Notes: generated from the sequence alone by a model not told the origin. A DNA stretch of 64,000 nt from Lysobacter sp. FW306-1B-D06B (GCF_038446665.1 NZ_CP151802.1:3100001-3164000), one strand, 5' to 3'. Positions 32,519 through 42,945 are shown, numbered from the stretch's first letter. Made by a program: numbers and translations.

Positions 32519-34117
32519 TCACCCTTCGCGGGCGCGGCGTTCGCGCATGAGCCCATAGGCCATGCAGCAGCCGAAGATCAGGCCCAGCGGCGCGCGCGAG
32601 TATTCGAACCGCCACATCAGCGAATCGAAGTTGTTGGCGATCAGCACGATGCCGACGCAACCGGCCATGCCCCAGAAGCTGGCCGTGGAGACGATGCCGG
32701 TGCGCCAGGCCAGCCAGAGTTCGCGCATGAGCAGCGCGAACACGGCGAACAGCAGCGCGCCGCCGATCAGGCCCATGCCGACGAGCGCATCCAGATAGGC
32801 GTTGTGCAGGTGGACGAAGCGTTCGCCGGTGGGCAGCTGGGCGCGCTCGATCAGCACCGGCACGGTGTCCAGGCCCCAGCCCAGCCACGGGCGTTCCAGG
32901 AAGCGCTCCATGCCCATCCGGTACAGCAGGACGCGGATGCCGACCGCCTTGTTGCCGGGGATCGTGGTGTCCAGTCCGTCGATGTCCGGCGGCAAGGCCG
33001 TGGGCGAGGCGGGCTGCGCCTTCGCAGGCGCGGCGTTTGGCGCAGGAAGACGGGCAGCCGTTCCGCCCGGTGCGACATCAGGGGGTGATGCCGGCGGCGA
33101 CGCGACTTCGCCCTTCCCCTCCAGCATCGACTCGACCCAGCTCGGCAGCATCTGGTGGGCGCCGTCGAAACGCATCGCGAAGATCCGGTGCGCGGCAACC
33201 AGCAGCAGCACCGAGGCGACCGCGGCAAGCAGCAGCGGCTGCCACGGCAGCGGGCGCCGGCGCGGCCCGCGCGTGAGCGAGTAGCCCACGATGGCCAGCG
33301 GCACGGCGATCAGGAACGACAGCCAGGCCCCGCGCGACTGCGAGAACAGCAGCACGCAGAAGCTGCCGACGTAGGCCAGGAACGCCACCAGCAGCATCCA
33401 CGACCGCCGCGATCCGCGCGGCAGGTCGCGCCAGATGCCGATCAGCAGGCACAGCGTGAGCCAGCCGCCCACCGCCGCGATCATGCCGCTGAGGTTCTGC
33501 GAAATGCCGAAGCGCGGCCGCACTTCGCCCGACCAGATGGCGGGCATCTCGTTCCAGGGCATGTGGTAAAGCACCGCCCCGAGCAGGCCCAGGATCAGCA
33601 CCGTGAGCATCGTGGGAATCGCCCGCGGATACACCGACAGCCACCAGCCGATCACGCAGCACTGCGCACCCACGCGCAGCATCTTGCCGACCTGGGACAG
33701 CTGGTTCTTCCACAGGATGTCCGGGGACGACCACGCGATGTACCCCGCGTGCAGGATCATGAAAACCGCCAGCACCCCGAGCATCCGTACCGCCGGATGC
33801 GCCGCCAGTTCGCGCCACGGCCGCGCGCCGGCCAGCACCATGGCGCACAGCGCCACGAAGGTGCCGTACTCCGGGTGACTGGTGAGGTCGTTGATGGCGA
33901 AGAACGCCTGGAACGCGATGCCCGCCAGGGCCACCCACGTCAGCAGCGGCGAGATGCCGAGCGCGCGCGGGGACTCCTGGAATGGAACTCGACCACCGCG
34001 TTCATCGCGCGCGTCGGGATCGGGGACGGGTTGGGGCACGTAGGTCGGGAACAGGGGGAAGATTGGCAGCGGTGAGTCTAAGTCACGCGCCGGGGGCCAA
34101 CCAGATACCGCTATCAC
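32519..34117 (-). CDS. O-antigen ligase/polymerase-like (Wzy_C/WaaL family) membrane protein
   Basis: About 532 residues if translation starts at GTG 34117, which lies inside the 3' end of aroA. The first 50 residues are Pro-rich and a later start (for example GTG near codon 27) is possible. About ten membrane helices, a large periplasmic loop (about 280-390, very rich in Pro and Ala in its second half), and conserved RGAWLSFLIAVPLAIVGYS and HLHNAYLDALVGMGLIGG motifs of the O-antigen ligase family. Such proteins join or polymerise lipid-linked glycans in the inner membrane. No glycosyltransferase genes flank it, so the substrate is unknown. Confidence 0.82.
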   Translation of the reverse strand: MIAVSGWPPARDLDSPLPIFPLFPTYVPQPVPDPDARDERGGRVPFQESPRALGISPLLTWVALAGIAFQAFFAINDLTSHPEYGTFVALCAMVLAGARPWRELAAHPAVRMLGVLAVFMILHAGYIAWSSPDILWKNQLSQVGKMLRVGAQCCVIGWWLSVYPRAIPTMLTVLILGLLGAVLYHMPWNEMPAIWSGEVRPRFGISQNLSGMIAAVGGWLTLCLLIGIWRDLPRGSRRSWMLLVAFLAYVGSFCVLLFSQSRGAWLSFLIAVPLAIVGYSLTRGPRRRPLPWQPLLLAAVASVLLLVAAHRIFAMRFDGAHQMLPSWVESMLEGKGEVASPPASPPDVAPGGTAARLPAPNAAPAKAQPASPTALPPDIDGLDTTIPGNKAVGIRVLLYRMGMERFLERPWLGWGLDTVPVLIERAQLPTGERFVHLHNAYLDALVGMGLIGGALLFAVFALLMRELWLAWRTGIVSTASFWGMAGCVGIVLIANNFDSLMWRFEYSRAPLGLIFGCCMAYGLMRERRAREG

Positions 34118-35399
34118 GGGCCAGCGTGTCGAATCCCGGGAACGAGGTCGCGACGTTGGCGACGTCGCCGATCCGCACCTCGCCCGCCGCCCGTTGCGCG
34201 GCCACGGCGAAGCTCATGGCGATGCGATGATCGCCGTGGCTGTCGACCTCGCCCGCCCGCAAGGGGCCCGGCACGATGGTCGCCCCGTCCGGGTGCTCCT
34301 CCACGTCCAGCCCCAGCGCGCGCAGGCCCTGCGCCATGGTGGCGATGCGGTCGGACTCCTTGACCCTCAGTTCGGCGGCGTCGCGGATGGTGGTCGCGCC
34401 TTCGGCGCAGGCCGCCGCGACGAACAGCGCGGGGAACTCGTCGATCATGTCCGGCGCCAGTTCGCCATCCACTTCGATGCCGTGCAGCGGGGCGTAACGG
34501 ACGACCAGGTCCGCCACCGGCTCGCCGCCCTGCTCGGTCGCGTTTTCCTCGCGGATGTCGGCGCCCATGCGGCGCAGCGCGGTGAGCAGGCCCGTGCGGC
34601 GGGGGTTCATGCCCACCGCCTGCAGGCGCAGTTCCGAGCCCGGGACGATGCTGGCCGCCACGAGGAAGAACGCCGCCGACGAAAAATCGGCCGGCACGTT
34701 GACGTCGGTGGCACGCAGCACGCCGCAACCGGAAAGCCGGGCGAAGCCGGGCGAGAACGTGATCGGCCAGCCGAACGCCGCCAGCATCCGCTCGGTGTAG
34801 TCGCGGGTGGGATGCGGCTCGTGGACGATGGTGTCGCCGTTGGCGTACAGGCCGGCGAGCAGCAGCGCGGACTTCACCTGCGCGCTCGCCACGGGCAGCG
34901 TGTAGTCGATGCCCTGCAACGCCTGGCCGCCGTGGATGCGCAGCGGCGGCAACCCGCCCTCCTCCGCGTCGATGCGCGCGCCCATCCGCGCCAGCGGATC
35001 GATCACCCGCCGCATCGGCCGCTTCGACAGCGATGCGTCACCCACCAGCACGCTGTCGAACGCCTGCCCCGCCAGCACGCCGGCCAGCAGGCGCATGCCG
35101 GTGCCGGCATTGCCGCAGTCCAGCGGCGCGGCGCTGGCGCGCAGGCCGCGCAGGCCGACGCCGTGGACGATGCGTTCGCTCGCGCTGGGCGTTTCGATGC
35201 GCACGCCGAGTTGTTCGAACACCCGCGCCGTGGCGCGCGTGTCCTCGCCTTCCAGGAAACCGCTGACGCGCGTGACGCCTTCGGCCAGCGCGCCGAGCAT
35301 GATCGCGCGGTGCGACACGGACTTGTCGCCCGGCACGCGCACGGTCCCGCGCAGCGGCTGCCCGGGGCGTGCAATCCAGTGCTGGGTCGAGCCGCTCAC
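34083..35399 (-). CDS. aroA: 3-phosphoshikimate 1-carboxyvinyltransferase (EPSP synthase)
   Basis: 438 residues. Penultimate-stage shikimate pathway enzyme joining phosphoenolpyruvate to shikimate-3-phosphate. Motifs: GDKSVSHRAIMLGALAEG (about residue 22), LDCGNAGTGMRLL (about 90), and RVKESDRIATM (about 345). The start is GTG 35399, whose TGA overlaps the hisC stop (GTGA), implying translational coupling. Upstream in-frame codons are hisC out-of-frame sequence. Last biosynthetic gene of serC-pheA-hisC-aroA. Confidence 0.95.
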   Translation of the reverse strand: MSGSTQHWIARPGQPLRGTVRVPGDKSVSHRAIMLGALAEGVTRVSGFLEGEDTRATARVFEQLGVRIETPSASERIVHGVGLRGLRASAAPLDCGNAGTGMRLLAGVLAGQAFDSVLVGDASLSKRPMRRVIDPLARMGARIDAEEGGLPPLRIHGGQALQGIDYTLPVASAQVKSALLLAGLYANGDTIVHEPHPTRDYTERMLAAFGWPITFSPGFARLSGCGVLRATDVNVPADFSSAAFFLVAASIVPGSELRLQAVGMNPRRTGLLTALRRMGADIREENATEQGGEPVADLVVRYAPLHGIEVDGELAPDMIDEFPALFVAAACAEGATTIRDAAELRVKESDRIATMAQGLRALGLDVEEHPDGATIVPGPLRAGEVDSHGDHRIAMSFAVAAQRAAGEVRIGDVANVATSFPGFDTLARDSGIWLAPGA

Positions 35400-36613
35400 G
35401 CGCGCACCTCGTCGATGGCGGCGAGCAGCCGTCGGTTTTCGTCGGCATCGCCGACGGTGACGCGCAGGCATTCGGGCAGGCCGTACCCGCCCATCGGACG
35501 CAGCACGACGCCGTGGGCGGTGAGGTCGGCCTCGATCCGCACCGTCTCCGGCCCGAAGCGCACCAGCACGAAATTCGTCTGCGAGGGATACGTGCGCAGG
35601 CCGCGTTGCCCGAACGCTTCGGCCAGCGCGGCGCGTTGTGCGGCATTGCGCTCGCGCGCCGACAGCAGGTGTGCCTGGTCGCCCAGCGCCGCTTCGCAGG
35701 CGGCCAGCGCGGGGCCGTTGACGTTGAAGCTCTCGCGCAGACGCTCCATTACCGCGACGAGTCCCGGCGCGCCGATGAGGTAACCCACGCGCAAGCCCGC
35801 CAGCCCGTACGCCTTGCTGAAGGTGCGCGTCAGCGCGAGGTTGGAATGCGCAGCCAGCAGCGGCAGTGCGGTGGCGACATCGGCCTCCGCGTCGGCCATC
35901 TCCGCGTACGCCTCGTCCATCACCACGATCACGTGCGCGGGCACCTTCGCCATGAACGCCGCGAAGGCTTCGCGGCCGAACCAGGTGCCGGTCGGGTTGT
36001 TCGGATTGGCGAGGTAGACCAGCTTGGTGCGCGGCGTGATCGCGGCGGCGATCGCGTCCAGGTCGTGCCCCAGCGGCATCGCCGGATGGTCTTCCGGCAG
36101 CGCTTCGACGACCACGCGCTGCGCGCCGGCCGCCTGCGTGGCGAGTGCGAATACGGCGAAACCGTAACGCGAGAACACCACTTCATCGCCCGGTCCGGTG
36201 AACACCTGCGCCAGCTGCATCAGCAGTTCGTGCGAACCGTTGCCGAGCAGGATCTGCGCGACGTCCACGCCGTGTGTCTTCGCCAGCGCGCGCTTGAGGT
36301 CCGCGCCCAGCGGATCGGGATAACGGTGCAGCGAGCCCAACTGGTAAACGATCGCCGCGCGTGCGGCCGGCGACGGGCCGTAGGGGTTCTCGTTGGAACC
36401 CAGCTCGACGAGGTTTTCCTCGCCGGCCGCTCCCGGCATCCTGCCTCCCGCGGCACTTGCACGTCCCTGTGCGGCGAACCTGCGCCGCAACGCGACCAGG
36501 TCGTGCCCCGGATCGTAGGCCTTCAAACCCTGCACGCCGCGCGAGGCGCGCGCGGCGAACCAGGCTTCGTCGCGGACCGGTTGCCCCGCGTCGTCGTCGC
36601 GCACGGCATTCAT
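35396..36613 (-). CDS. hisC: Histidinol-phosphate/aromatic aminotransferase HisC family
   Basis: 405 residues. PLP-dependent class II aminotransferase; the PLP lysine is in TRTFSKAYGLAGLRVGY (about residue 262), with NPNNPTGTW (about 200) and MDEAYAE (about 230). In this cluster it could supply histidine synthesis or transaminate phenylpyruvate/prephenate-derived acids. The ATG at 36613 overlaps the pheA stop (ATGA). The N-terminal 45 residues before LVELGSNENPYG are longer than in most HisC proteins. Confidence 0.88.
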   Translation of the reverse strand: MNAVRDDDAGQPVRDEAWFAARASRGVQGLKAYDPGHDLVALRRRFAAQGRASAAGGRMPGAAGEENLVELGSNENPYGPSPAARAAIVYQLGSLHRYPDPLGADLKRALAKTHGVDVAQILLGNGSHELLMQLAQVFTGPGDEVVFSRYGFAVFALATQAAGAQRVVVEALPEDHPAMPLGHDLDAIAAAITPRTKLVYLANPNNPTGTWFGREAFAAFMAKVPAHVIVVMDEAYAEMADAEADVATALPLLAAHSNLALTRTFSKAYGLAGLRVGYLIGAPGLVAVMERLRESFNVNGPALAACEAALGDQAHLLSARERNAAQRAALAEAFGQRGLRTYPSQTNFVLVRFGPETVRIEADLTAHGVVLRPMGGYGLPECLRVTVGDADENRRLLAAIDEVRA

Positions 36614-37791
36614 GCGATGGCCACCGGGTAGGAACCCAGCACCTTCACTTCCTGAGCGTAATCGGCCAGTCCGTCGAGCGCGCGGCGCATGGCGTCTTCG
36701 TGCACGTGGCCGCTGATGTCGATGAAGAAACCGTACTGCCACAACCCGGTGTGGCCGGGACGGGATTCGATTCGGTTCATGCTCAGGCCGTGCTTCGCGA
36801 ACGGCTCCAGGACGTGGTACAGCGCGCCGGGCTGGTCCTTGATGAACACCAGCAGCGAGGTGCGGTCGTTGCCCGACGGCGGGAACAACTCGCGGCCGAT
36901 GACGAGGAAGCGCGTCGTGTTGTCCGGACGATCCTCGATGGGCCCGGCGATCGACTTCAGCCCGTACACGCTGGCCGCGCTGATGCCGGCGATGGCCGCC
37001 GCGTCGTCGGCACTGCGCGCGCGGCGGGCGGCTTCGGCGTTGCTGGCGACGGCGATCTTCTCCGCCTTGGGCAGGTACTGGCGCAGCCACGCCTTGCACT
37101 GCGCGAACGACTGCGGGTGCGAGTACACGCGCTCGATGTCTTCCAGGCGACCGGCGCGCGACAGCAGGTGCTGGTGCACGCGCAGCTCGACTTCGCCGCA
37201 GATCTTCAGCTGGGAGGTCAGGAACATGTCCAGCGTGGACTGGATCGTGCCCTGCGTGGAGTTCTCCACCGGCACGACGCCGAAGTCGGCGTGACCGGCC
37301 TCCACTTCCTGGAACACCTCTTCGATGCTCGACAGCGGCAGGCCGTGGATCGAATGGCCGAAATGCTTGTAGACCGCCTGCTGCGAGTGCGTGCCTTCCG
37401 GGCCCAGGTAACCGATCTTCAGCGGCTCCTGCTGCGCAAGGCAGGCGGACATGATCTCGCGGAACAGGCGCACCAGCACTTCGTCGTTGAGCGGACCGTC
37501 GTTGCGGTCGACCACGCGGCGCAACACCTGCGCCTCGCGTTCGGGGCGGTAATAGTCGACGGCGGCGGCGAGCTTGCCCTTGGCCTTGCCGACCTGGTTG
37601 GCGAACTGCGCGCGCTCGCCGATCAGTTCCTGGATGTGCCGGTCGATGCCGTCGATGCGCTCGCGCAGCATCGCCAGGTCGAGGGGTGCGACATCGGGTT
37701 TGGACGCCGGGGCGGCGGCCTTCTTCGACGCGGGCTTACGCGCGACCGCGGGGGCAGTCTTCTTCGGGGTCTGGTCGTTCTTCTTGCTCAT
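36610..37791 (-). CDS. pheA: Bifunctional chorismate mutase/prephenate dehydratase (P-protein)
   Basis: 393 residues. Converts chorismate to prephenate to phenylpyruvate. A Lys/Ala/Pro-rich N-terminal extension (about 1-42) precedes an AroQ chorismate mutase helix bundle (about 43-130, LRERIDGIDRHIQELIGERA), prephenate dehydratase (about 135-310, GYLGPEGTHSQQAV) and an ACT regulatory domain (about 315-390) with NRIESRP, the phenylalanine-feedback motif. Start ATG 37791. It lies 114 bases after serC, with repeat G in between. Confidence 0.95.
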   Translation of the reverse strand: MSKKNDQTPKKTAPAVARKPASKKAAAPASKPDVAPLDLAMLRERIDGIDRHIQELIGERAQFANQVGKAKGKLAAAVDYYRPEREAQVLRRVVDRNDGPLNDEVLVRLFREIMSACLAQQEPLKIGYLGPEGTHSQQAVYKHFGHSIHGLPLSSIEEVFQEVEAGHADFGVVPVENSTQGTIQSTLDMFLTSQLKICGEVELRVHQHLLSRAGRLEDIERVYSHPQSFAQCKAWLRQYLPKAEKIAVASNAEAARRARSADDAAAIAGISAASVYGLKSIAGPIEDRPDNTTRFLVIGRELFPPSGNDRTSLLVFIKDQPGALYHVLEPFAKHGLSMNRIESRPGHTGLWQYGFFIDISGHVHEDAMRRALDGLADYAQEVKVLGSYPVAIA

Positions 37792-37814
37792 GGGGCCTAC
37801 CTGTCCTGTTTCGC

Positions 37815-37900
37815 AGCCCGGATAAGGCCGAAGGCCGAATCCGGGGATCGCGCGCATCGGCGCGCCCGTCCCGGGTGCGCTGCGCTTACCCGGGCTACGT
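37815..37900. repeat. CCCGGGTAAG repeat, copy G
   Basis: AGCCCGGATAAGGCCGAAGG at left and GCGCTTACCCGGGCTACG at right, centre diverged. It lies five bases past the serC stop and 23 bases before the pheA start. Confidence 0.8.
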
Positions 37901-37905
37901 GTGGA

Positions 37906-38991
37906 TCATCCGTATCGCGTCTGGAAGTCGCGCATGAAGTCGGCCAGCGCCTGCACGCCGGCCTCCGGCATCGCGTTGTAGATCGAGGCGCGCATGCCGC
38001 CGAGCACGCGATGCCCCTTCAGTGCGATCAGGCCCGCGGTCGCCGCCTCCTCGAGGAACGTCGCGTCCAGCGCCGGATCGTGCAGGAAGAACGGCACGTT
38101 CATGCGCGAGCGCGCGGCGGGCGCGACCTCGTTCCGATAGAACCCGCCGGAGCCGTCGATCGCGTCGTACAGCAGCGCCGACTTGCGCGCGTTGCGGCGC
38201 GCGAACTCGGCCACGCCGCCTTCGGCCAGCATCCACTTGAACACCAGGCCGGCGAGGTACCAGTTCCAGGTCGGCGGCGTGTTGAGCATCGAGTCGTTCG
38301 CCGCGTGCGACTTGTAGTTGAAGATGTCGGCGCGCGGCTGGCCGGCACGCTCGAGCAGGTCGCGGCGCACGATCACCACCGTCACGCCGACCGGGCCCAG
38401 GTTCTTCTGCGCACCGGCGTAGATCACGCCGAAACGCGAGACGTCCACGGGTTCGGCGGCGATCGAGGAGCTGAAGTCGGCGAACAGCGGCGCATCGCCG
38501 ACGTCGGGAATGTCGCGGAACTCCACGCCGTGGATGGTCTCGTTAGCGGTGTAATGCACGTACGCCGCGCCGGGCGTGAGGCGCCAGTCGTGGCGCGGCG
38601 GGATGTCGCGGAAACCGCCGGCCTCGCCGTCGGCCGCGACGCGTGCATCGACATACGGCCGCGCCTGCTTGATCGCCGTCTTGCCCCAATGGCCGGTGAC
38701 GACGTAATCGACCGCCTCGCCCGGCTCGGCGAAGTTGAGCGGCAGCAGCGCCTGCTGCGTGGTCGCGCCCCCGGCCAGGAAGAGCACGGCGTAGTCGTCG
38801 GGAATCGACATCAGCGTGCGCAGGTCGGCCTCGGCTTCGCGGGCGACTTGCATGAACTCCGGCCCACGGTGGCTGATCTCGACGATCGACGCGCCCACGC
38901 CGTTCCATTCGAGCATCTCCGCCTGCGCCTGGCGCAGCACCGGCTCGGGCAGGGTCGCGGGGCCGGCACTGAAGTTGTAGGCGCGTGACAT
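37906..38991 (-). CDS. serC: Phosphoserine aminotransferase
   Basis: 361 residues. PLP enzyme of serine (and pyridoxal) synthesis, converting 3-phosphohydroxypyruvate to phosphoserine. It begins [19 protein letters not shown], the family hallmark. The PLP lysine is in [14 protein letters not shown] (about residue 197); RxRxN-type end motif [15 protein letters not shown] (about 335). First gene of the cluster with pheA, hisC and aroA, an order common in Xanthomonadaceae. Confidence 0.96.
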   Translation of the reverse strand: MSRAYNFSAGPATLPEPVLRQAQAEMLEWNGVGASIVEISHRGPEFMQVAREAEADLRTLMSIPDDYAVLFLAGGATTQQALLPLNFAEPGEAVDYVVTGHWGKTAIKQARPYVDARVAADGEAGGFRDIPPRHDWRLTPGAAYVHYTANETIHGVEFRDIPDVGDAPLFADFSSSIAAEPVDVSRFGVIYAGAQKNLGPVGVTVVIVRRDLLERAGQPRADIFNYKSHAANDSMLNTPPTWNWYLAGLVFKWMLAEGGVAEFARRNARKSALLYDAIDGSGGFYRNEVAPAARSRMNVPFFLHDPALDATFLEEAATAGLIALKGHRVLGGMRASIYNAMPEAGVQALADFMRDFQTRYG

Positions 38992-39175
38992 GAAAGCTCC
39001 GGTCAGCAAGGCGAAGAAGGGGTGAGCGGCCAAGTATGCCGCACTGCAGCAGCCTGCGGATTCATGGTTTCCACGGCAACTTTTTGCACATTCGGCCCCT
39101 CTATAGTGCAAGCGTCGGCGCCCACCGCCCGACCGCCCTCCCCCAAGGGTCTCCAACGCGAAAACCGGAACGACC

Positions 39176-40144
<969 letters not shown>

Positions 40145-40172
40145 GCTTGCGTCGCCGTCACGCCCTTCATTT

Positions 40173-40275
40173 CGTCATCCCCGCGCAGGCGGGGATCCAA
40201 CTCCAAGCCCGATCACGCTATCCGCACAGCGTGATGCGTCGGATAGTTGGATTCCCGCCTTCGCGGGAATGACGG
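40173..40275. repeat. GTCATCCCCGC-type REP pair between msrP and msrQ
   Basis: CGTCATCCCCGCGCAGGCGG at left and TCCCGCCTTCGCGGGAATGAC at right (in 20-base pieces) form an inverted pair about 100 bases across, with an inner CACGC/GCGTG pairing. It starts 28 bases past the msrP stop. Confidence 0.85.
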
Positions 40276-40309
40276 CTCACCCAAACGTCATCACCATCGC
40301 CATCGAAGA

Positions 40310-40939
40310 ATGCCGCTCCCATCCCGCGCTCTTACTGTCGCCAAAACCCTGGTCCACGCGCTGGCACTGACGCCGGCGGCGATCCTGGCGTGGCAGATCC
40401 GCGAGGAATTCCTGACCGGCAGCGGCGGACTGGGCGCCGATCCGGTGGCGGAGATCGAACACCGCCTGGGCCTGTGGGCGCTGCGGTTCCTGATGCTCAC
40501 CCTGGCGATCACCCCGCTGCGGCAGATCACGGGCCAGCCGGTGCTGCTGCGCTTCCGCCGCATGCTGGGGCTGTACGCCTTCGCCTATGCGACGCTGCAT
40601 TTCGGCGCGTACCTGGTGCTGGACCTGCGCGGCTACTGGACGCAGATCTTCGAGGAGATCGTGAAGCGCCCCTACATCACCGTCGGCTTCACGGCGTGGC
40701 TGATGCTCCTGCCGCTGGCGTTGACCTCCACGCAGGCGGCGATCCGCCGGCTCGGCCGCAATTGGGCCAAGCTGCACCGACTGGTCTATGCCATCGCCGT
40801 GCTGGCGGTGCTGCACTTCTGGTGGCTGGTGAAATCCGACGTGCGCGAACCGGCGCTGTACGCCGGCATCCTCGCGCTGTTGCTGGGCTGGCGCGTATGG
40901 AACAGGGTTCGTAGAAGCCGGATTCAGCGCGCGCCGTAA
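40310..40939 (+). CDS. msrQ: Heme-binding membrane subunit MsrQ
   Basis: 209 residues. Cytochrome b-type quinol-oxidising membrane partner of MsrP. It has about six helices with histidines in AYATLHFGAYLVL (about 98), KLHRLVYAI (about 155) and AVLHFWWLVKSD (about 170), consistent with heme ligands. ATG 40310 was chosen because the upstream in-frame extension is REP sequence. It is the family's normal length. Confidence 0.93.
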   Translation: MPLPSRALTVAKTLVHALALTPAAILAWQIREEFLTGSGGLGADPVAEIEHRLGLWALRFLMLTLAITPLRQITGQPVLLRFRRMLGLYAFAYATLHFGAYLVLDLRGYWTQIFEEIVKRPYITVGFTAWLMLLPLALTSTQAAIRRLGRNWAKLHRLVYAIAVLAVLHFWWLVKSDVREPALYAGILALLLGWRVWNRVRRSRIQRAP

Positions 40940-41742
40940 AGCAGCAGCAGGCTGAGCGCGGCCGACAGCAGGATCGCCGCCAGCAGCAACCACGGAATGC
41001 GGCGCGCGGAGGACTTCACCGTCTGCGGCGCGCGCGTGGGCTCGACCTCCGCCTCGCGCGGCTTCGGGGCCGGCGCGGCGGCATCGGGTGCGACGGTGCG
41101 CTGCATCGGCGCTTCGACCACGAACCGGTGCTGGCTGCCGAACACGATCTGGTCGCCGGGCTGCAGCAATGCGTGCCGCACCGGCCTGCCGTTGACCAGG
41201 CTGCCTTCGACCGAGCCCATGTCGCGCAGGATCACGCCATCGGCGTGGGCCTCCAGGCGTGCATGGCGTTCAGCGAAGCTGGGATCGTTGACGCGGATGT
41301 CGCTCTCGCCGGCGCGTCCGACCAGGCGCGGCGTTTCCAGGGTGAAGCTGCGTCCGTGGTGCGGGCCGCCCACACCGCGCAGGAGCATGCGCGTGTCGGT
41401 GCCGCCGCTGAAACCGTAGTCGGCCGGAGCCGGCAGCGGATCGCCCGCAAGCAGCAGCAGTTCCATGCCGTCGACGAAGATCGCATCGCCCACGCGCAGC
41501 ATCGCCATGCGTCGCACGGGACGGCCGTTGACGTGCAGGCCCGGCGCGCCATCGCGCACCTGCAACCACACGCCGCGACGATCCACGCACACCTGCGCGA
41601 CGGCATCGTCGACCGGAACTTCCGCGAGCGCACCCTGCCGGTCGTAGCCAATGGCATGCACACCCGGGCTGAGAGCCAGGTCGGCATGTTCACGGTTCTG
41701 GAAGCGCAGGCGGAGGGCAGTCACGTCCGCGCAATCTAGCAT
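40924..41742 (-). CDS. Membrane-anchored FHA-domain protein
   Basis: 272 residues from ATG 41742. The second half (about 130-225) is a clear forkhead-associated phosphothreonine-binding domain: TPRLVGRAGESDIRVNDPSF (with R and S), AERHARLE, then VEGSLVNGRPV. The first half (about 8-95) looks like a second, degenerate FHA domain with GLHVNGRPV. The C-terminal helix (about 248-269, WLLLAAILLSAALSLLLLYG) anchors it so that both domains face the cytoplasm. It overlaps the end of msrQ by 16 bases tail to tail. No Ser/Thr kinase gene is nearby. Confidence 0.8.
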   Translation of the reverse strand: MLDCADVTALRLRFQNREHADLALSPGVHAIGYDRQGALAEVPVDDAVAQVCVDRRGVWLQVRDGAPGLHVNGRPVRRMAMLRVGDAIFVDGMELLLLAGDPLPAPADYGFSGGTDTRMLLRGVGGPHHGRSFTLETPRLVGRAGESDIRVNDPSFAERHARLEAHADGVILRDMGSVEGSLVNGRPVRHALLQPGDQIVFGSQHRFVVEAPMQRTVAPDAAAPAPKPREAEVEPTRAPQTVKSSARRIPWLLLAAILLSAALSLLLLYGAR

Positions 41743-41807
41743 GCGAATCCACACTTGGATGGAGGGGTGGCCGCGCGCACAATACCGGCCACTTCGGGAG
41801 AGCCTAC

Positions 41808-42083
41808 ATGTCGAACATCGATATCCGCCACGCGCACTCGCTGTCGCCCGACCAGGCGCGCCAGGCCGTGCAGGAAGTGGCCGCAAAGCTGGCCGACCGC
41901 TTCGGCATGACCTACGACTGGAGCGGCGACACGCTCAACTTCAATCGCAGCGGCGTGGACGGCCACATCGCCGTGGCGCCGCAGGAACTGCACGTCACCG
42001 CCAAGCTGGGTTTCCTGCTCAGCACGATGAAAGGGCCGATCGAGGCGGAGATCCGCCGCGTGCTCGACGAACGCTTCACCTGA
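41808..42083 (+). CDS. Polyhydroxyalkanoic acid system family protein
   Basis: 91 residues with the PHA granule-associated small family pattern: IDIRHAHSLSPDQARQAVQE, LADRFGMTYDWSGDTLNFN and GHIAVAPQELHVTAKLGF. Proteins of this type accompany PHA synthesis genes, though their activity is unknown. Here the only possible PHA-linked neighbour is the convergent helical protein at 42087. Divergent from the FHA gene across a 65-base gap. Confidence 0.85.
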   Translation: MSNIDIRHAHSLSPDQARQAVQEVAAKLADRFGMTYDWSGDTLNFNRSGVDGHIAVAPQELHVTAKLGFLLSTMKGPIEAEIRRVLDERFT

Positions 42084-42086
42084 GGC

Positions 42087-42842
42087 TTACCTCATCGCCC
42101 CGTCGAACGGATCGGGGTCGTAGTCGAACAGGCGGCGCGAGATCTCGCGTTCGTCCTGCTCGATCTCTTCGATGAAGCGCCGCGCGTCGCCGAGGCGATC
42201 GAACGCGGCATAGCCGCGCTCCAGGAACCCCTGCAGTTCCGACAATCCCGCCGCACGCGCCGGCGCGCGCGACAGGCGCAGCAACATCGCCACGCCCGGC
42301 AGCCCCAGCGCATGACTCAGGCCCAGGCCGACGCGGGCGATCAGGTCGATCTGGTAGGCGCGCAGGCGCGGCAGGCCGGCGGCACGGTAGGCGCGTGCGT
42401 ACACCCCCGCATCCAGGCGCCGGCGCGGGCCGCCCATGGCCTGCAGCACCTGCGCCATGCGCAGGTCCAGCGCGTGCGTGAGCAGGCCCAGTTCGATCGC
42501 GTCGGCCACCGTGTCCAGCAGGTTGGCCGGCAGCAGCCGCTGCATCATCGGCAGGACGCGGGCGATGTCGGCGTCGCGCTGGGCGAAGTCGTGTTCGTTG
42601 TAGACGTCGGTCAGGAAGAACTGCGCGGCCGGGCGACGCCGGGGATCGCGCAGGAAGCGGTCGAAGCTGACCTCCAGCCGGCGGGTCTGCCAGCGGCGCA
42701 GTTCGGGCAGCCAGGGCAGCTCGTTGCGCGGTTCCAGGGCCGGGTCGTGCAGGGCCTGGTGCTCGCGCAGCAACCGGTCCAAGCGCTCCCGCAGCGGGCG
42801 GTCCTGCGGTCGACGGCGGGCTTGGCTCGGGCGCGGCGGCAT
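42087..42842 (-). CDS. Hypothetical helical protein
   Basis: About 251 residues from ATG 42842 (MPPRPSQAR); the ATG at 42893 adds 17 residues. Mostly long amphipathic helices rich in Arg, Ala and Leu; landmarks are RRPAAQFFLTDVYNEHDFAQ, a MMQRLLPANLLDTVADAIEL helix and a C-terminal EQDEREISRRLFDYDPDPFD. Similar proteins (the FFL.D.Y motif) occur in Xanthomonadaceae and Pseudomonas without known function. Tail to tail with the PHA-system gene with a three-base gap. Confidence 0.7.
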   Translation of the reverse strand: MPPRPSQARRRPQDRPLRERLDRLLREHQALHDPALEPRNELPWLPELRRWQTRRLEVSFDRFLRDPRRRPAAQFFLTDVYNEHDFAQRDADIARVLPMMQRLLPANLLDTVADAIELGLLTHALDLRMAQVLQAMGGPRRRLDAGVYARAYRAAGLPRLRAYQIDLIARVGLGLSHALGLPGVAMLLRLSRAPARAAGLSELQGFLERGYAAFDRLGDARRFIEEIEQDEREISRRLFDYDPDPFDGAMR

Positions 42843-42945
42843 CGCGGCCGATGATCGGCGGCCGGCGACGGCCCCGCAAGCGCCCTGCGACACGGCCCTC
42901 GCGCCGGACGGCTACACTCGGGCGAATTCCGTCGAACGTGCCCGC

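Noticed and set aside
36361..38988. 875-codon plus-strand frame across pheA and serC
   Set aside because: Antisense to well-supported enzymes and of shadow-like composition.
39086..39107. TTGCAC as -35 box for the msrP promoter
   Set aside because: Only 12 bases separate it from TATAGT, too short for a normal promoter.
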